Source: an uncultured Oscillospiraceae bacterium
GTDB taxonomy: Bacteria > Bacillota > Clostridia > Oscillospirales > Acutalibacteraceae
Length of the DNA: 21,300 bases
Reading direction: 5' to 3'
NCBI GenBank assembly: GCA_900543395.1
Contig: UQQT01000038.1
Span: 1-21,300, forward strand
Positions 14,235 to 21,300 of this stretch are shown here, in pieces. The translations under genes were made by a program, and so were the position numbers. The notes under the pieces were generated by a model. That model searched no databases, was not told the origin of the DNA, and worked only from the letters and a program-made list of their open reading frames with translations. The first letter of the stretch is position 1; the number at the start of each line of letters is the position of its first letter.

Positions 14235-15841
14235 AGAAGAAAACAAAAGTCCTGTTTTCGCTTTCCGCGCTGACCGCCGCGGCGGCGGGCGGAGCGGCCG
14301 CAGCGGAAAAAATCCGAACGGCTTTCAAAAAGGATGAAAATAAACGTAAGCTCTACGACCTCGCGGACTGCGCGATAAACGCGGTTACGGGAGGGCTTGC
14401 CGCCATTCTGCCCGACGTCGGCAGACCCGATTTAATAGATTACGAAAGCGAGAATTTCTATGAGGGCGATGAGAAATTCTTAACCGCCCCTGCCGACGGA
14501 GCAAGGTGGAGATTAGGCTTTTCAAAAGAGAGTATTCTGCCGTACGACGTTACGAACGACGAATTTTACATAGCGGGATATCTTGCGTTTCCTCCCCACA
14601 GAGCGGACGGCGTGCTCGACGATTTATTCGTAAGAGCCGTCGCGCTCGATGACTGTTCGGGCAGAGGAATAACCGTTTTCGCCGTTGTCGACTGCGTTGG
14701 AATTTCGAATCACGACATACGCGACATACGTTTTCTGCTCGAGGATTTCGCAAAGGAAAACAATATAAAATCCATTAACGTTTCGGCAACTCACTGTCAT
14801 TCGGGACTCGACACGCTCGGAATATGGGGCGATATCGTCGGCTCGCTCAAAAACAACGTTATTGAGACGATAAAGAAAACCTATAACTTCAAATCGGGCA
14901 GAAACGCTCGGTTCATGGGCGAATTAAAAGAAAAAACCGCCGAAACAATCAAAAAAGCCGTCCTCGATATGAAAGACGGAGAGCTTTCGATTGCAACAGT
15001 CGACGGCGGAAAATTCATGCGCGACAAGCGTCCGCCCGACGTTTATTTGAAAGACATTAACGTAATGCGTTTTATCCCGTCCGACGGTACCGCTCCGACA
15101 AAAGCCGTTTTCATGGCGGCGCACCCGACGTGCGTGGGATATTCGAACTGCTCGGTAAGCTCCGACTTTCCGCTGTATATATGCTCACAGCTTGAGGAAA
15201 CCGGAAACAACGCGCTGTTCTTCCAGGGCGCGGAGCTTGCGATAGCGACAGAACGCGGGGCAAATATCCCCGAGGGACTTGACCGTTTCGAGGGAATACA
15301 GGAGTACGGCAGGGTTATCGGCAGATTTGTCGAATCGATAGGCGAGGAATCGTATAAAAAAATCGAGCCGTTTATAAACGTCGGAATCAGGGAATTCTAT
15401 ATTCCCGTTACCAATAAGCTTTTCCTTGCTCTCGGAAAGTCTCATCTTGTCAATCATAATATAGTAACCGTCCCTAACAGCTCGGACATGGGATTCATAA
15501 CGGAAATAGGCTATGTCGAATTAGGAAGCGAGTACAGAATCGCACTTCTCCCGGGTGAGGCGGCACCGGAGCTTCTGCTGGGGGGCTGCTATTCAAAGGA
15601 AGAATCCTATAATCATGAGGAATGGACTCTGCCGAGCATGAATTCACTTACCGACGGATATATGTTCGCAATAGGCTTATGCAACGACGAGATAGGCTAT
15701 ATTGTTCCCGACAACGACTGGGGCGGATTCGTCGCTCCGCTTCACTATGAAGAGCTTGTCTCCACAGGCAAGACAGCCGCCTCGCATATCGTCAAGGCTT
15801 TCATGGCTCTTGTCGACGAGTGCAAAGCAAAAAAGAATTAA
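14231..15841 (+). CDS. Neutral ceramidase-like hydrolase, N-terminally anchored
   Basis: A 536-residue protein of the neutral/alkaline ceramidase type, zinc amidases that split ceramide into sphingosine and fatty acid. Residues 1-26 (MKKK plus a hydrophobic Ala-rich stretch) form a signal sequence or membrane anchor. Putative zinc ligands are His188 and His190 in THCHSG and His298 in AAHPT. SSDFP (310-314) and FQGAEL correspond to the family region around the second metal histidine. C-terminal blocks LLPGEAAPEL and GLCNDEIGYIVPDND match the ceramidase PGE and GxxNxxIGYxP signatures. Many bacterial relatives are unproven as ceramidases, so substrate is open. AAGGAG lies 8 bases before the ATG, inside the glycosidase gene. 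The gene ends the two-gene operon. Confidence 0.75.
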   Translation: MKKKTKVLFSLSALTAAAAGGAAAAEKIRTAFKKDENKRKLYDLADCAINAVTGGLAAILPDVGRPDLIDYESENFYEGDEKFLTAPADGARWRLGFSKESILPYDVTNDEFYIAGYLAFPPHRADGVLDDLFVRAVALDDCSGRGITVFAVVDCVGISNHDIRDIRFLLEDFAKENNIKSINVSATHCHSGLDTLGIWGDIVGSLKNNVIETIKKTYNFKSGRNARFMGELKEKTAETIKKAVLDMKDGELSIATVDGGKFMRDKRPPDVYLKDINVMRFIPSDGTAPTKAVFMAAHPTCVGYSNCSVSSDFPLYICSQLEETGNNALFFQGAELAIATERGANIPEGLDRFEGIQEYGRVIGRFVESIGEESYKKIEPFINVGIREFYIPVTNKLFLALGKSHLVNHNIVTVPNSSDMGFITEIGYVELGSEYRIALLPGEAAPELLLGGCYSKEESYNHEEWTLPSMNSLTDGYMFAIGLCNDEIGYIVPDNDWGGFVAPLHYEELVSTGKTAASHIVKAFMALVDECKAKKN

Positions 15842-15847
15842 AATTAA

Positions 15848-16060
15848 ATAACAAAACAAGCCGGGATACACGGGATTTTCATTTTTCGTGTATCTCGGCT
15901 TTGTTATACATTGTGTCGAATATCTACTTTTCCTGTAGGTATTGTCTCTTGCAGGAACCTGTGTATAAAAGGTAACGAAGCTCCGCAGAAAACTGCGGAG
16001 CTTCGTCGGGGAAGAGAAAATAAAATGAAAAGGAATTGAAAAAACTATACGTTTTTCACA
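15848..16060 (-). ncRNA. Candidate structured small RNA downstream of rpoD
   Basis: A near-consensus minus-strand promoter (16067-16095) faces about 210 nt with no usable open frame that end in a terminator hairpin with a T-rich tail. The predicted RNA starts with a pyrimidine-rich tract (CCUUUUCAUUUUAUUUUCUC and CCCC), which could pair with Shine-Dalgarno sequences. It then has a perfect 14-bp hairpin with a UUUU loop (15975-15988 with 15993-16006), then a nested structure: outer stem 15904-15910/15962-15968 and inner stem 15930-15935/15952-15957. The terminator hairpin closes it. It matches no family I know (not 6S, tmRNA or SRP RNA by eye). It might also be part of a long rpoD 3' untranslated region. 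Confidence 0.45.
15858..15901. terminator. Bidirectional terminator after the ceramidase-like gene
   Basis: Positions 15858-15872 and 15887-15901 form a 15-bp stem with one G-U pair and a 14-nt loop. On the plus strand it is followed by TTGTTAT, 17 bp after the ceramidase-like stop. On the minus strand it is followed by GTTTTGTTATTT, so it would also end transcripts coming from rpoD or from the candidate small RNA. Confidence 0.85.
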
Positions 16061-16066
16061 ATTAAT

Positions 16067-16095
16067 ATTGTATATCATTTCGTCTAATTTGTCAA
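16067..16095 (-). promoter_or_regulatory. Near-consensus sigma-A promoter for candidate small RNA
   Basis: On the minus strand TTGACA (16090-16095), exactly 17 bases, then TACAAT (16067-16072). It lies about 90 bp beyond the rpoD stop codon and points away from rpoD into a region without a protein-coding gene. Confidence 0.7.
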
Positions 16096-16184
16096 CACCG
16101 AAATAATTATAATTTATTAATTTTTAATTACAATTATCGTTAAATGACATCAATTATGTATGATATACAACACATGTTGTATAA

Positions 16185-17297
16185 TTAGTCAAGAAAGTCT
16201 CTTAATTTTTTGCTTCTCTGCGGATGACGGAGCTTTCTCAGAGCCTTTGCTTCAATCTGACGGATACGCTCTCTCGTAACGTTGAATTCAAGTCCGACAT
16301 CCTCCAAGGTTCTCGGATGACCGTCCTCAAGACCGAAACGAAGCGTAAGAACCTTAGCCTCTCTCGGCGTAAGAGTCGAGAGAACGGAGTTAAGCGCCTC
16401 TTTCAAAAGCGACTGCGAAGCCGCATCTGCGGGAGCGAGCGCGTCGTCGTCGGGGATAAAGTCGCCCAAATGGCTGTCCTCCTCCTCGCCTATCGGGGTT
16501 TCGAGCGAAACGGGCTCCTGGGCAACTCTCAGAATCTCTCTGACCTTTTCGTTCGACATTCCGAGCTCCGCGGCAATCTCCTCTGCGGTGGGATCTCTGC
16601 CGTTCTTATGAAGGAGCAGACTGTTCGTCTTTTTAACCTTATTAATAGTCTCGACCATGTGGACGGGAATACGAATCGTTCTCGCCTGGTCTGCTATCGC
16701 TCTGGTGATAGCCTGTCTTATCCACCACGTAGCGTAGGTTGAGAATTTGAATCCCTTTGTATAGTCGAATTTTTCGACGGCTTTGATAAGACCGAGGTTA
16801 CCCTCCTGAATAAGGTCTAAGAACTGCATGCCCCTTCCGCCGTAACGCTTGGCAATACTGACAACAAGACGGAGGTTAGCTTCCTCCAGTCTCTTTTTCG
16901 CCTTTGCTCTGTCGACCGGGTCGTCGCCCGCGATTCTTATGGCGAGGTCGATCTCCTCCTCCGACGTCAGAAGCGGAACCTTGCCTATCTCTTTAAGATA
17001 GACCTTGACCGGGTCGTCGTTTACAATGTTTTTGCTGTCGCTGTCGTCGACCTCGGCTTCCGCGTTTCTGCCGATATCCGACTCAAAACTGATGTCGTCA
17101 ATCGAAACGTCCGCGGGCATATCGTCGACTATCTCAATGTTATTGGCTTCAAGTGTTTCATAGAGTTTGTCAAGCTCCTCTATGTCGAAATCAATTTCGA
17201 GAATGGTGGAATCGATATCCTGCGTAGTGAGCTTGCCTGCCGCTTTACCGCGTTCGACAAGCTTGTTAATAACATTTTTTTTCTCGTTTGCGTCCAT
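16185..17297 (-). CDS. rpoD: Primary RNA polymerase sigma factor (sigma-A/RpoD)
   Basis: A 370-residue housekeeping sigma-70 that directs RNA polymerase to -10/-35 promoters. An acidic region 1.1 (about 1-85) is followed by region 1.2 (DPVKVYLKEIGKVPLL, 95-110). Region 2 (about 140-215) contains the core-binding FLDLIQEGNLGLIKAVEKFD and the -10-reading YATWWIRQAITRAI. Region 3 spans about 216-290, and region 4 ends with the helix-turn-helix TRERIRQIEAKALRKLRHP, which reads the -35 element. There is no long non-conserved insert, as is usual in Firmicutes. The ATG at 17297 has GGAG 6 bases upstream. It lies 55 bp after dnaG, the classic dnaG-rpoD order. Confidence 0.98.
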   Translation of the reverse strand: MDANEKKNVINKLVERGKAAGKLTTQDIDSTILEIDFDIEELDKLYETLEANNIEIVDDMPADVSIDDISFESDIGRNAEAEVDDSDSKNIVNDDPVKVYLKEIGKVPLLTSEEEIDLAIRIAGDDPVDRAKAKKRLEEANLRLVVSIAKRYGGRGMQFLDLIQEGNLGLIKAVEKFDYTKGFKFSTYATWWIRQAITRAIADQARTIRIPVHMVETINKVKKTNSLLLHKNGRDPTAEEIAAELGMSNEKVREILRVAQEPVSLETPIGEEEDSHLGDFIPDDDALAPADAASQSLLKEALNSVLSTLTPREAKVLTLRFGLEDGHPRTLEDVGLEFNVTRERIRQIEAKALRKLRHPQRSKKLRDFLD

Positions 17298-17352
17298 AAC
17301 TTTCTCCGATCCTTTATTTTTCTTTCACATATATATAATACGAATTATCTGT

Positions 17353-19098
17353 TTAACTTTTCTTAAACAGATTGAGGAACTGCTCGTCGCTCATTGACGA
17401 CGGATCGCCCTGTTCTCTTATTCTGCGTTCTTCCTTAAGCACCTTTACGCAGTCAAGACACTCCTTTTTTGTATTGCCCAGCTTGGAGCGTTTTGATTCG
17501 AGCATTGCAAGATAACCCATTTCCTGCGGTGTAAGCTCGCCCGCAAAATATGATAACTCAACGGCTTTGCAATCCTCGATACGTTCGGCTATCATAGAGT
17601 ACAGCCTGTAATTGAACGGCGTCGCAAAATCCTCTTTCGTCAGTTTGTCTTTTATTTCCTTATAAAAATCCGGATTGCTCAACAGCGTGGAAATAAGCGT
17701 CTCCTCCGCTATGGCGGCACGGAGATTCTTTTTTCTGTCGGGATTCGGGCTTGTCTGTCCGCCCATCGCAGCAGAACGCGCGCTGTTATAAATCTCCTTG
17801 TTTTCCTTACGTTTTTCGGCAGTTTTTCTGCGTTTTACCTGCTCTAATATCGCTTCCTTAGAAACGCCCAGCTCCTCTGAAAGCTTTGAAGCGTAAACGT
17901 CGCGGCTTATCGGGTCGTTATAGTAAGCCAAAACATCCGCAGCCTTATTTAAATACTCAACCTTGCCCGCGGAATCCGACGTATCTATGCCTGCCTTTAT
18001 TCCCGCCAAATCGAATTCTATATCGTTTACCGCCCCCGAAAGAATAGCGCGCATACGCTCTTTTCCGAATTTTTTAATAATCTCGTCGGGATCCTTTCCT
18101 CCAGTCATTTTTGCGACTCTTATTCTGACAGGCGTTTTTTCCAAAATACCCATCGTTCTCTTCGTCGCCTTCTGCCCCGCCTCGTCGCCGTCGTAGGATA
18201 GAATTATTTCATCGGCGTAGCGCGAGAGAAGCTTTGCCTGCTCCTGCGTGAACGCGGTTCCGAGTCCGGCAACGGCGTTTGTAAAGCCCGCCTGATGATA
18301 CGCGATTACGTCCATATATCCCTCGCAGAGTATAAGCGTTCTGTCCGTTCCGCGTTTTGCGAGATTCAGCGCGAATACGCCCTGACTTTTCTTATAAACA
18401 AGCGTATCCGACGTGTTTAAGTATTTCGGCTTAGAATCGTCGAGAACTCGTCCGCCGAACGCTATAACGCTTCCGCGCAAATCGATAATCGGGAACATGA
18501 CCCTGTTTCTGAACATATCGATAATCGAGCCGTTTTTCGTTTTTCTCGCAAGGTCGGCAGATAACAGCTCGTCGTCCCTGTAGCCGAGCGAACGCATGTG
18601 CCGGGTAAGAGAGTCCCATCTGTCGGGCGCAAATCCCAGTCCGAACCTGCGAATCGTGTCGTGCGTAAGACCTCTTGAAAGAAAATAGTCAAGACCCGTC
18701 TTGCCCGCGTCCTCATAAAGCGTTTTATAGTAAAACCTCGCCGCGTCCCTGTTGGCTTCGAGCATACGCCTGCGCGCCCTCGCCATGCCGTCGTCGTAGC
18801 CGTCCTCGGGCAGAGGAAGTCCGCTTCTCTGCGCCAGCGACGTCACCGCGTCCGCGTAGTCGAGATTTTCCATACCCATTGTAAATGAGATGATATCCCC
18901 GCCGGCTCCGCAGCCGAAGCAGTAATATGACTGGGTATCGAGATAAACGGTGAACGACGGCGTTTTTTCGTTGTGAAACGGACACAAACCCTTCATTATC
19001 CGTCCCCGGCTTTTCAGATCGACGTATGGCGAGATAACGGCTTCTATATCGTTGCGTTCTTTTATCGCCGCGATAAATTCATCGCTGAAGCGTGCCAT
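17353..19098 (-). CDS. dnaG: DNA primase
   Basis: A 581-residue primase that makes RNA primers at the replication fork with DnaB helicase. The N-terminal CHC2 zinc domain shows Cys39, His42, Cys60 and Cys63. The TOPRIM catalytic core has Glu259 in LCEGYMDVIAYH and Asp303/Asp305 in SYDGDEAGQK. The C-terminal 140 residues, after a basic linker near 425-450, form the helicase-interaction domain. The ATG at 19098 has GGAGG 8 bases upstream. It stands 85 bp after yigZ and 55 bp before rpoD. A small inverted repeat (17349-17356 with 17363-17370) covers its stop codon. Confidence 0.97.
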   Translation of the reverse strand: MARFSDEFIAAIKERNDIEAVISPYVDLKSRGRIMKGLCPFHNEKTPSFTVYLDTQSYYCFGCGAGGDIISFTMGMENLDYADAVTSLAQRSGLPLPEDGYDDGMARARRRMLEANRDAARFYYKTLYEDAGKTGLDYFLSRGLTHDTIRRFGLGFAPDRWDSLTRHMRSLGYRDDELLSADLARKTKNGSIIDMFRNRVMFPIIDLRGSVIAFGGRVLDDSKPKYLNTSDTLVYKKSQGVFALNLAKRGTDRTLILCEGYMDVIAYHQAGFTNAVAGLGTAFTQEQAKLLSRYADEIILSYDGDEAGQKATKRTMGILEKTPVRIRVAKMTGGKDPDEIIKKFGKERMRAILSGAVNDIEFDLAGIKAGIDTSDSAGKVEYLNKAADVLAYYNDPISRDVYASKLSEELGVSKEAILEQVKRRKTAEKRKENKEIYNSARSAAMGGQTSPNPDRKKNLRAAIAEETLISTLLSNPDFYKEIKDKLTKEDFATPFNYRLYSMIAERIEDCKAVELSYFAGELTPQEMGYLAMLESKRSKLGNTKKECLDCVKVLKEERRIREQGDPSSMSDEQFLNLFKKS

Positions 19099-19142
19099 AA
19101 TCTCTCCCTCCGTTTCTGCCTTTTCACCTTGTTATACGCAAA

Positions 19143-19154
19143 TTAACGCGTTAA
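19143..19154. promoter_or_regulatory. Perfect 12-bp palindrome upstream of dnaG
   Basis: TTAACGCGTTAA lies in the 85-bp yigZ-dnaG gap, just upstream on the minus strand of a TATAAC hexamer. It could be an operator controlling dnaG-rpoD, or chance in an A/T-rich spacer. No -35 consensus is evident. Confidence 0.2.
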
Positions 19155-19183
19155 ATCCTCTTTTTTTTAAAATTTTTTTATGT

Positions 19184-19813
19184 TTATAAAATATTTGTCT
19201 TCTGATACCGTTCTTCAACAATTTCAAACGCATACCTTCCCCGTCCCTCGTCTGTAAGCTTAGACGAAAAACGGCTGACGTTTTCTTTCGGAACAGAAAA
19301 AACAACCGATACCCTGTCGGTAAATTCAGCGTTTTCGACCGTTCCGGCAAATTCGGGAATCATTGACGACAGCTTGCCGTAAAAGTTATAATCACATTCC
19401 GATCTTAAAACGCAGAACGGCTTCATCGCAACGATACCTGCCGCCTCAAGAGCTATTGACGCGGTGTGCGAATACGCGCGGACGAGCCCGCCCCCGCCGA
19501 GCAGTATACCGCCGAAATATCTTGTTGCGACAACGACGCAGTCCGTCACTCCGCTTTTTTCTATAACGTCAAGAACGGGTACGCCCGCCGTCCCCTGCGG
19601 TTCGCCGTCGTCGGAATATCTCTTCGTATTTGATTCTCTTAAAACGTAAGCGTAGACGTTATGCTTCGCGTCCCAGTGAACGGAGCGTATCTTTTCTATG
19701 AATTCCACGGCCTCCCCGGCAGTCGAAACAGGCTTCGCATAGCCGATGAACCGCGAACGCTTTTCGGTAAATTCGGCGTGGTTTTCTTCATTCAACGTGA
19801 GATATCCGCTCAT
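19184..19813 (-). CDS. yigZ: YigZ/IMPACT family protein
   Basis: A 209-residue member of the UPF0029/IMPACT family. The N-terminal domain carries the family patterns EKRSRFIGY (17-25), HNVYAY (51-56), YSDDGEPQGTAG (66-77) and TRYFGGILLGGGGLVRAYS (97-115). A small ferredoxin-like C-terminal domain follows (about 135-209). Eukaryotic IMPACT regulates the kinase GCN2; the bacterial role is not settled. The ATG at 19813 has AAGGAG 7 bases upstream. It lies between the rpmE terminator and dnaG and has no clear promoter of its own, so expression by read-through from rpmE is possible. Confidence 0.93.
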   Translation of the reverse strand: MSGYLTLNEENHAEFTEKRSRFIGYAKPVSTAGEAVEFIEKIRSVHWDAKHNVYAYVLRESNTKRYSDDGEPQGTAGVPVLDVIEKSGVTDCVVVATRYFGGILLGGGGLVRAYSHTASIALEAAGIVAMKPFCVLRSECDYNFYGKLSSMIPEFAGTVENAEFTDRVSVVFSVPKENVSRFSSKLTDEGRGRYAFEIVEERYQKTNIL

Positions 19814-19834
19814 TTGATCGCTCCTTAATACGGC

Positions 19835-19867
19835 AAAAAAGCCACGATAGGCGAATGCATACCGTGG
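19835..19867 (-). terminator. Terminator after rpmE
   Basis: On the minus strand CCACGGTA (19860-19867) pairs with TATCGTGG (19842-19849) with one G-U pair. The stem is followed by C and six T. It lies about 50 bp after the rpmE stop and only 21 bp before yigZ, so some read-through into yigZ is likely. Confidence 0.75.
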
Positions 19868-19917
19868 TTTTAACGCTTGTTGTTACGGCCGAAACCGCTC
19901 TCATTGCAAGTAAAAAC

Positions 19918-20121
19918 TTACTTTGAGAGATTGTAACGCTTGTTGAATCTGTCAACACGTCCGCCTGTATCTACCAGCTTCTGCTTACCGGTAAAGAACG
20001 GATGGCACTTAGAACAAATATCAACGCGAAGATCGGACTTTGTAGACGAAGTCTCGATAACATTACCGCATGCGCATCTAATCTGCGTGGGTTTATAGTT
20101 AGGATGAATACCCTCTTTCAT
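19918..20121 (-). CDS. rpmE: 50S ribosomal protein L31 (zinc-binding form)
   Basis: A 67-residue bL31 protein of the large ribosomal subunit. Cys16, Cys18, Cys36 and Cys39 (CAC; CSKC) form the zinc site, so this is the C+ form that can act as a zinc store. The ending FTGKQKLVDTGGRVDRFNKR is the family signature. The frame extends upstream to 20187, but the ATG at 20121 has AGAGGTG 6-7 bases upstream and gives the standard N-terminus MKEGIHPNY. It has its own promoter and is followed by a terminator. Confidence 0.97.
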   Translation of the reverse strand: MKEGIHPNYKPTQIRCACGNVIETSSTKSDLRVDICSKCHPFFTGKQKLVDTGGRVDRFNKRYNLSK

Positions 20122-20158
20122 TTGGTTCACCTCTTTCAAACAGTTTATAGCAAACGTA

Positions 20159-20187
20159 ATTTTAACACAACACGTAAAAAAATGCAA
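20159..20187 (-). promoter_or_regulatory. Sigma-A promoter of rpmE
   Basis: On the minus strand TTGCAT (20182-20187), 17 bases, then TAAAAT (20159-20164), about 38 bp before the rpmE ATG. A second TATAAA occurs closer to the gene. I see no perfect Zur-type palindrome. Confidence 0.6.
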
Positions 20188-20232
20188 CTGTTATTTTGAT
20201 ATTTTTTATTTTTTTGCATCGAACAAACAAGA

Positions 20233-21210
20233 TTATGCTTTTTCTTTCTGCTTTTTCGCTTTTTTAAGCCATACCGCGTTTGTTTCGGACATCTTTTTAC
20301 CTACGAAAAACGGAGCCAATTTATTAACGGCAAAACAGGGCAAAATCATTATGAGCATAGCAATAATAACAATCGCAAGCCACAAAAATCTGTTTGTCTT
20401 CAAATACGTCTTGTCTATATTAATTCCGGTTATAAGTCCCGTTACTATCATTACAAAAGTACACGCCTGATTATGAAATGCATAATAAAACAGCGTGTTT
20501 CTGCCGAGAGCTTTCATAAATTTCGGCAAAGGAATAAACTGAACAAGTAAAAACGAAGCTAAGGTTCCTGTAAACATTATAAATATGTTTAAAAGATAGT
20601 GATTGTAAATACTGTCGTTTATATTCATTATTATCCACTGTCCGAATAAGAAACGTGCCATACAAAGACCGACACAGAATATTCCCGCAGATATAAGCCC
20701 GATCTTCAATTTTGTTTTTTTATCAAGAATATTAATATAATCTCTGAATAAATATCCGAATACAAAAATCGGCCAAATAATTAACAGAGCGTTTACCCTG
20801 AACGGCAGACATTTCCCCGGAGTTAAAGCAAAATACCCCGCAATAAGCGAAATACAGGACAGTATCACCAACGCTTTATCGCTTTTTTTCGTAATTTTTA
20901 AAACGATAAACATTATAATTTCCGTAAGAAACAAGTTCGGCACAAACCACAAAATGTCGCCGTGAAGAAGCATTTTCGCAAGCGACTGCGGATAGCTAAT
21001 CAGGAGAAGCGGATTTTTTATAAACTGCGGGAGCATAGTCAGCGTCTGCGAGATAACCGACAAATACAAATACGGAAGAAACAGTCTGAATATTTTATTT
21101 TTGAAAAAAGCTTTGACATTATCAATTTTTTTCTTACTGAACAAAAACCCCGATACCGCGAAGAACAGCGATAATTTTAAATGAGATGAAAACGAAGCAT
21201 ATAAATACAC
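20233..21210 (-). CDS. Acyltransferase 3 family membrane protein, 5' end disrupted
   Basis: An integral-membrane acyltransferase of the OafA/NodX (acyltransferase 3) type, which transfers acetyl or other acyl groups to cell-surface sugars. From the only start in frame (GTG, 21210) 325 residues are encoded with about nine hydrophobic helices. Family landmarks are FFAVSGFLFSKKK, KNKIFRLFLPYLYLSVIS, LWFVPNLFLTEII and FYYAFHNQ. Similarity continues upstream of the GTG in the same frame (FAIILVIFGHQAG, with the conserved catalytic His) until a TGA at 21268-21270, and the expected first residues appear in another frame beyond it. The GTG is therefore unlikely to be the true start: the gene is frameshifted, or the sequence has an error. 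It is separate from rpmE, which has its own promoter. Confidence 0.7.
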   Translation of the reverse strand: MYLYASFSSHLKLSLFFAVSGFLFSKKKIDNVKAFFKNKIFRLFLPYLYLSVISQTLTMLPQFIKNPLLLISYPQSLAKMLLHGDILWFVPNLFLTEIIMFIVLKITKKSDKALVILSCISLIAGYFALTPGKCLPFRVNALLIIWPIFVFGYLFRDYINILDKKTKLKIGLISAGIFCVGLCMARFLFGQWIIMNINDSIYNHYLLNIFIMFTGTLASFLLVQFIPLPKFMKALGRNTLFYYAFHNQACTFVMIVTGLITGINIDKTYLKTNRFLWLAIVIIAMLIMILPCFAVNKLAPFFVGKKMSETNAVWLKKAKKQKEKA

Positions 21211-21300
21211 CCCGGATCCCGCCTGATGTCCGAATATAACAAGAATTATAGCAAAAGGGAGTCGAACTCATAAGGTTTATATCCACCCTCTTTCCGCTTC
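21211..21300 (-). pseudogene. Frame-disrupted N-terminal part of the acyltransferase gene
   Basis: In the acyltransferase frame 21211-21267 encodes VRLPFAIILVIFGHQAGSG, which includes the family's first helix and conserved His. In a different frame 21271-21300 encodes GKRVDINLM, typical of the first residues before that helix. Between the two, about 13 bases (around 21255-21268) replace what is normally two codons, giving a net shift of one base. The gene probably begins beyond the right edge of the window. Confidence 0.5.

Noticed and set aside
15677..16078. A 133-residue minus-strand frame spanning the end of the ceramidase-like gene and the following gap
   Set aside because: It runs through two stable hairpins and a terminator, overlaps a real gene antisense, and has no Shine-Dalgarno. 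The gap is better explained as a non-coding RNA region.
21250..21270. GAGTTCGACTCCC on the minus strand, like a tRNA T-arm and thus a possible attachment-site end
   Set aside because: The flanking bases do not form a 5-bp T-stem and no acceptor, anticodon or CCA context is visible.
1..21300. CRISPR array, prophage or known anti-phage defence genes
   Set aside because: No regularly spaced repeats, cas genes, integrase, or recognisable defence domains occur. The window is mainly housekeeping genes.

Overview
The window looks like a chromosomal segment of a Gram-positive Clostridia-type Firmicute, probably a gut Oscillospiraceae/Ruminococcus-like organism. The evidence is a single-chain alpha2 glycyl-tRNA synthetase, a dnaG-rpoD pair, MrnC, a YitT/DUF2179 protein, an OCT-domain Obg, strong AGGAGG-type ribosome binding sites and a lipobox lipoprotein. 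The species assignment is inference. I see no rRNA, tRNA, CRISPR array or complete insertion sequence.

Layout, left to right. (1) 230-4146, minus strand: an MMPL/RND-superfamily membrane transporter and a lipoprotein overlapping it by 4 bp, closed by a terminator at 176-212. (2) 4336-5715, minus: glycyl-tRNA synthetase with its own promoter and no T-box. (3) 5818-5979: a short inverted-repeat element with a transposase-like remnant; its right end supplies the last codons and stop of hemW. (4) 5960-11535, minus: a tightly packed operon obgE-mrnC-yitT-lepA-hemW in which most genes overlap or almost touch. (5) 11738-11878, minus: an unannotated 46-codon gene with its own promoter, Shine-Dalgarno sequence and a 21-bp-stem terminator. 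(6) 12033-15841, plus: a two-gene accessory operon encoding a glycoside-hydrolase-like protein and a neutral-ceramidase-like protein. (7) 15848-16095, minus: a near-consensus promoter followed by about 210 nt of hairpin-rich, non-coding sequence ending in a bidirectional terminator, a candidate small RNA. (8) 16185-20121, minus: rpmE, yigZ, dnaG and rpoD, with rpmE having its own promoter and a terminator after it. (9) 20233 to the right edge, minus: a membrane acyltransferase whose N-terminal coding region is frame-disrupted.

Most genes are housekeeping: translation (glyQS, lepA, rpmE), ribosome assembly and rRNA maturation (obgE, mrnC), replication priming (dnaG), the primary sigma factor (rpoD) and haem trafficking (hemW). 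The accessory content is the MMPL/lipoprotein pair, the glycosidase/ceramidase-like pair and the acyltransferase. The least described items are the 46-aa amphipathic small protein, the candidate RNA downstream of rpoD, and the glycosidase/ceramidase-like operon, which might act on glycosylated lipids. That last role is a hypothesis only.
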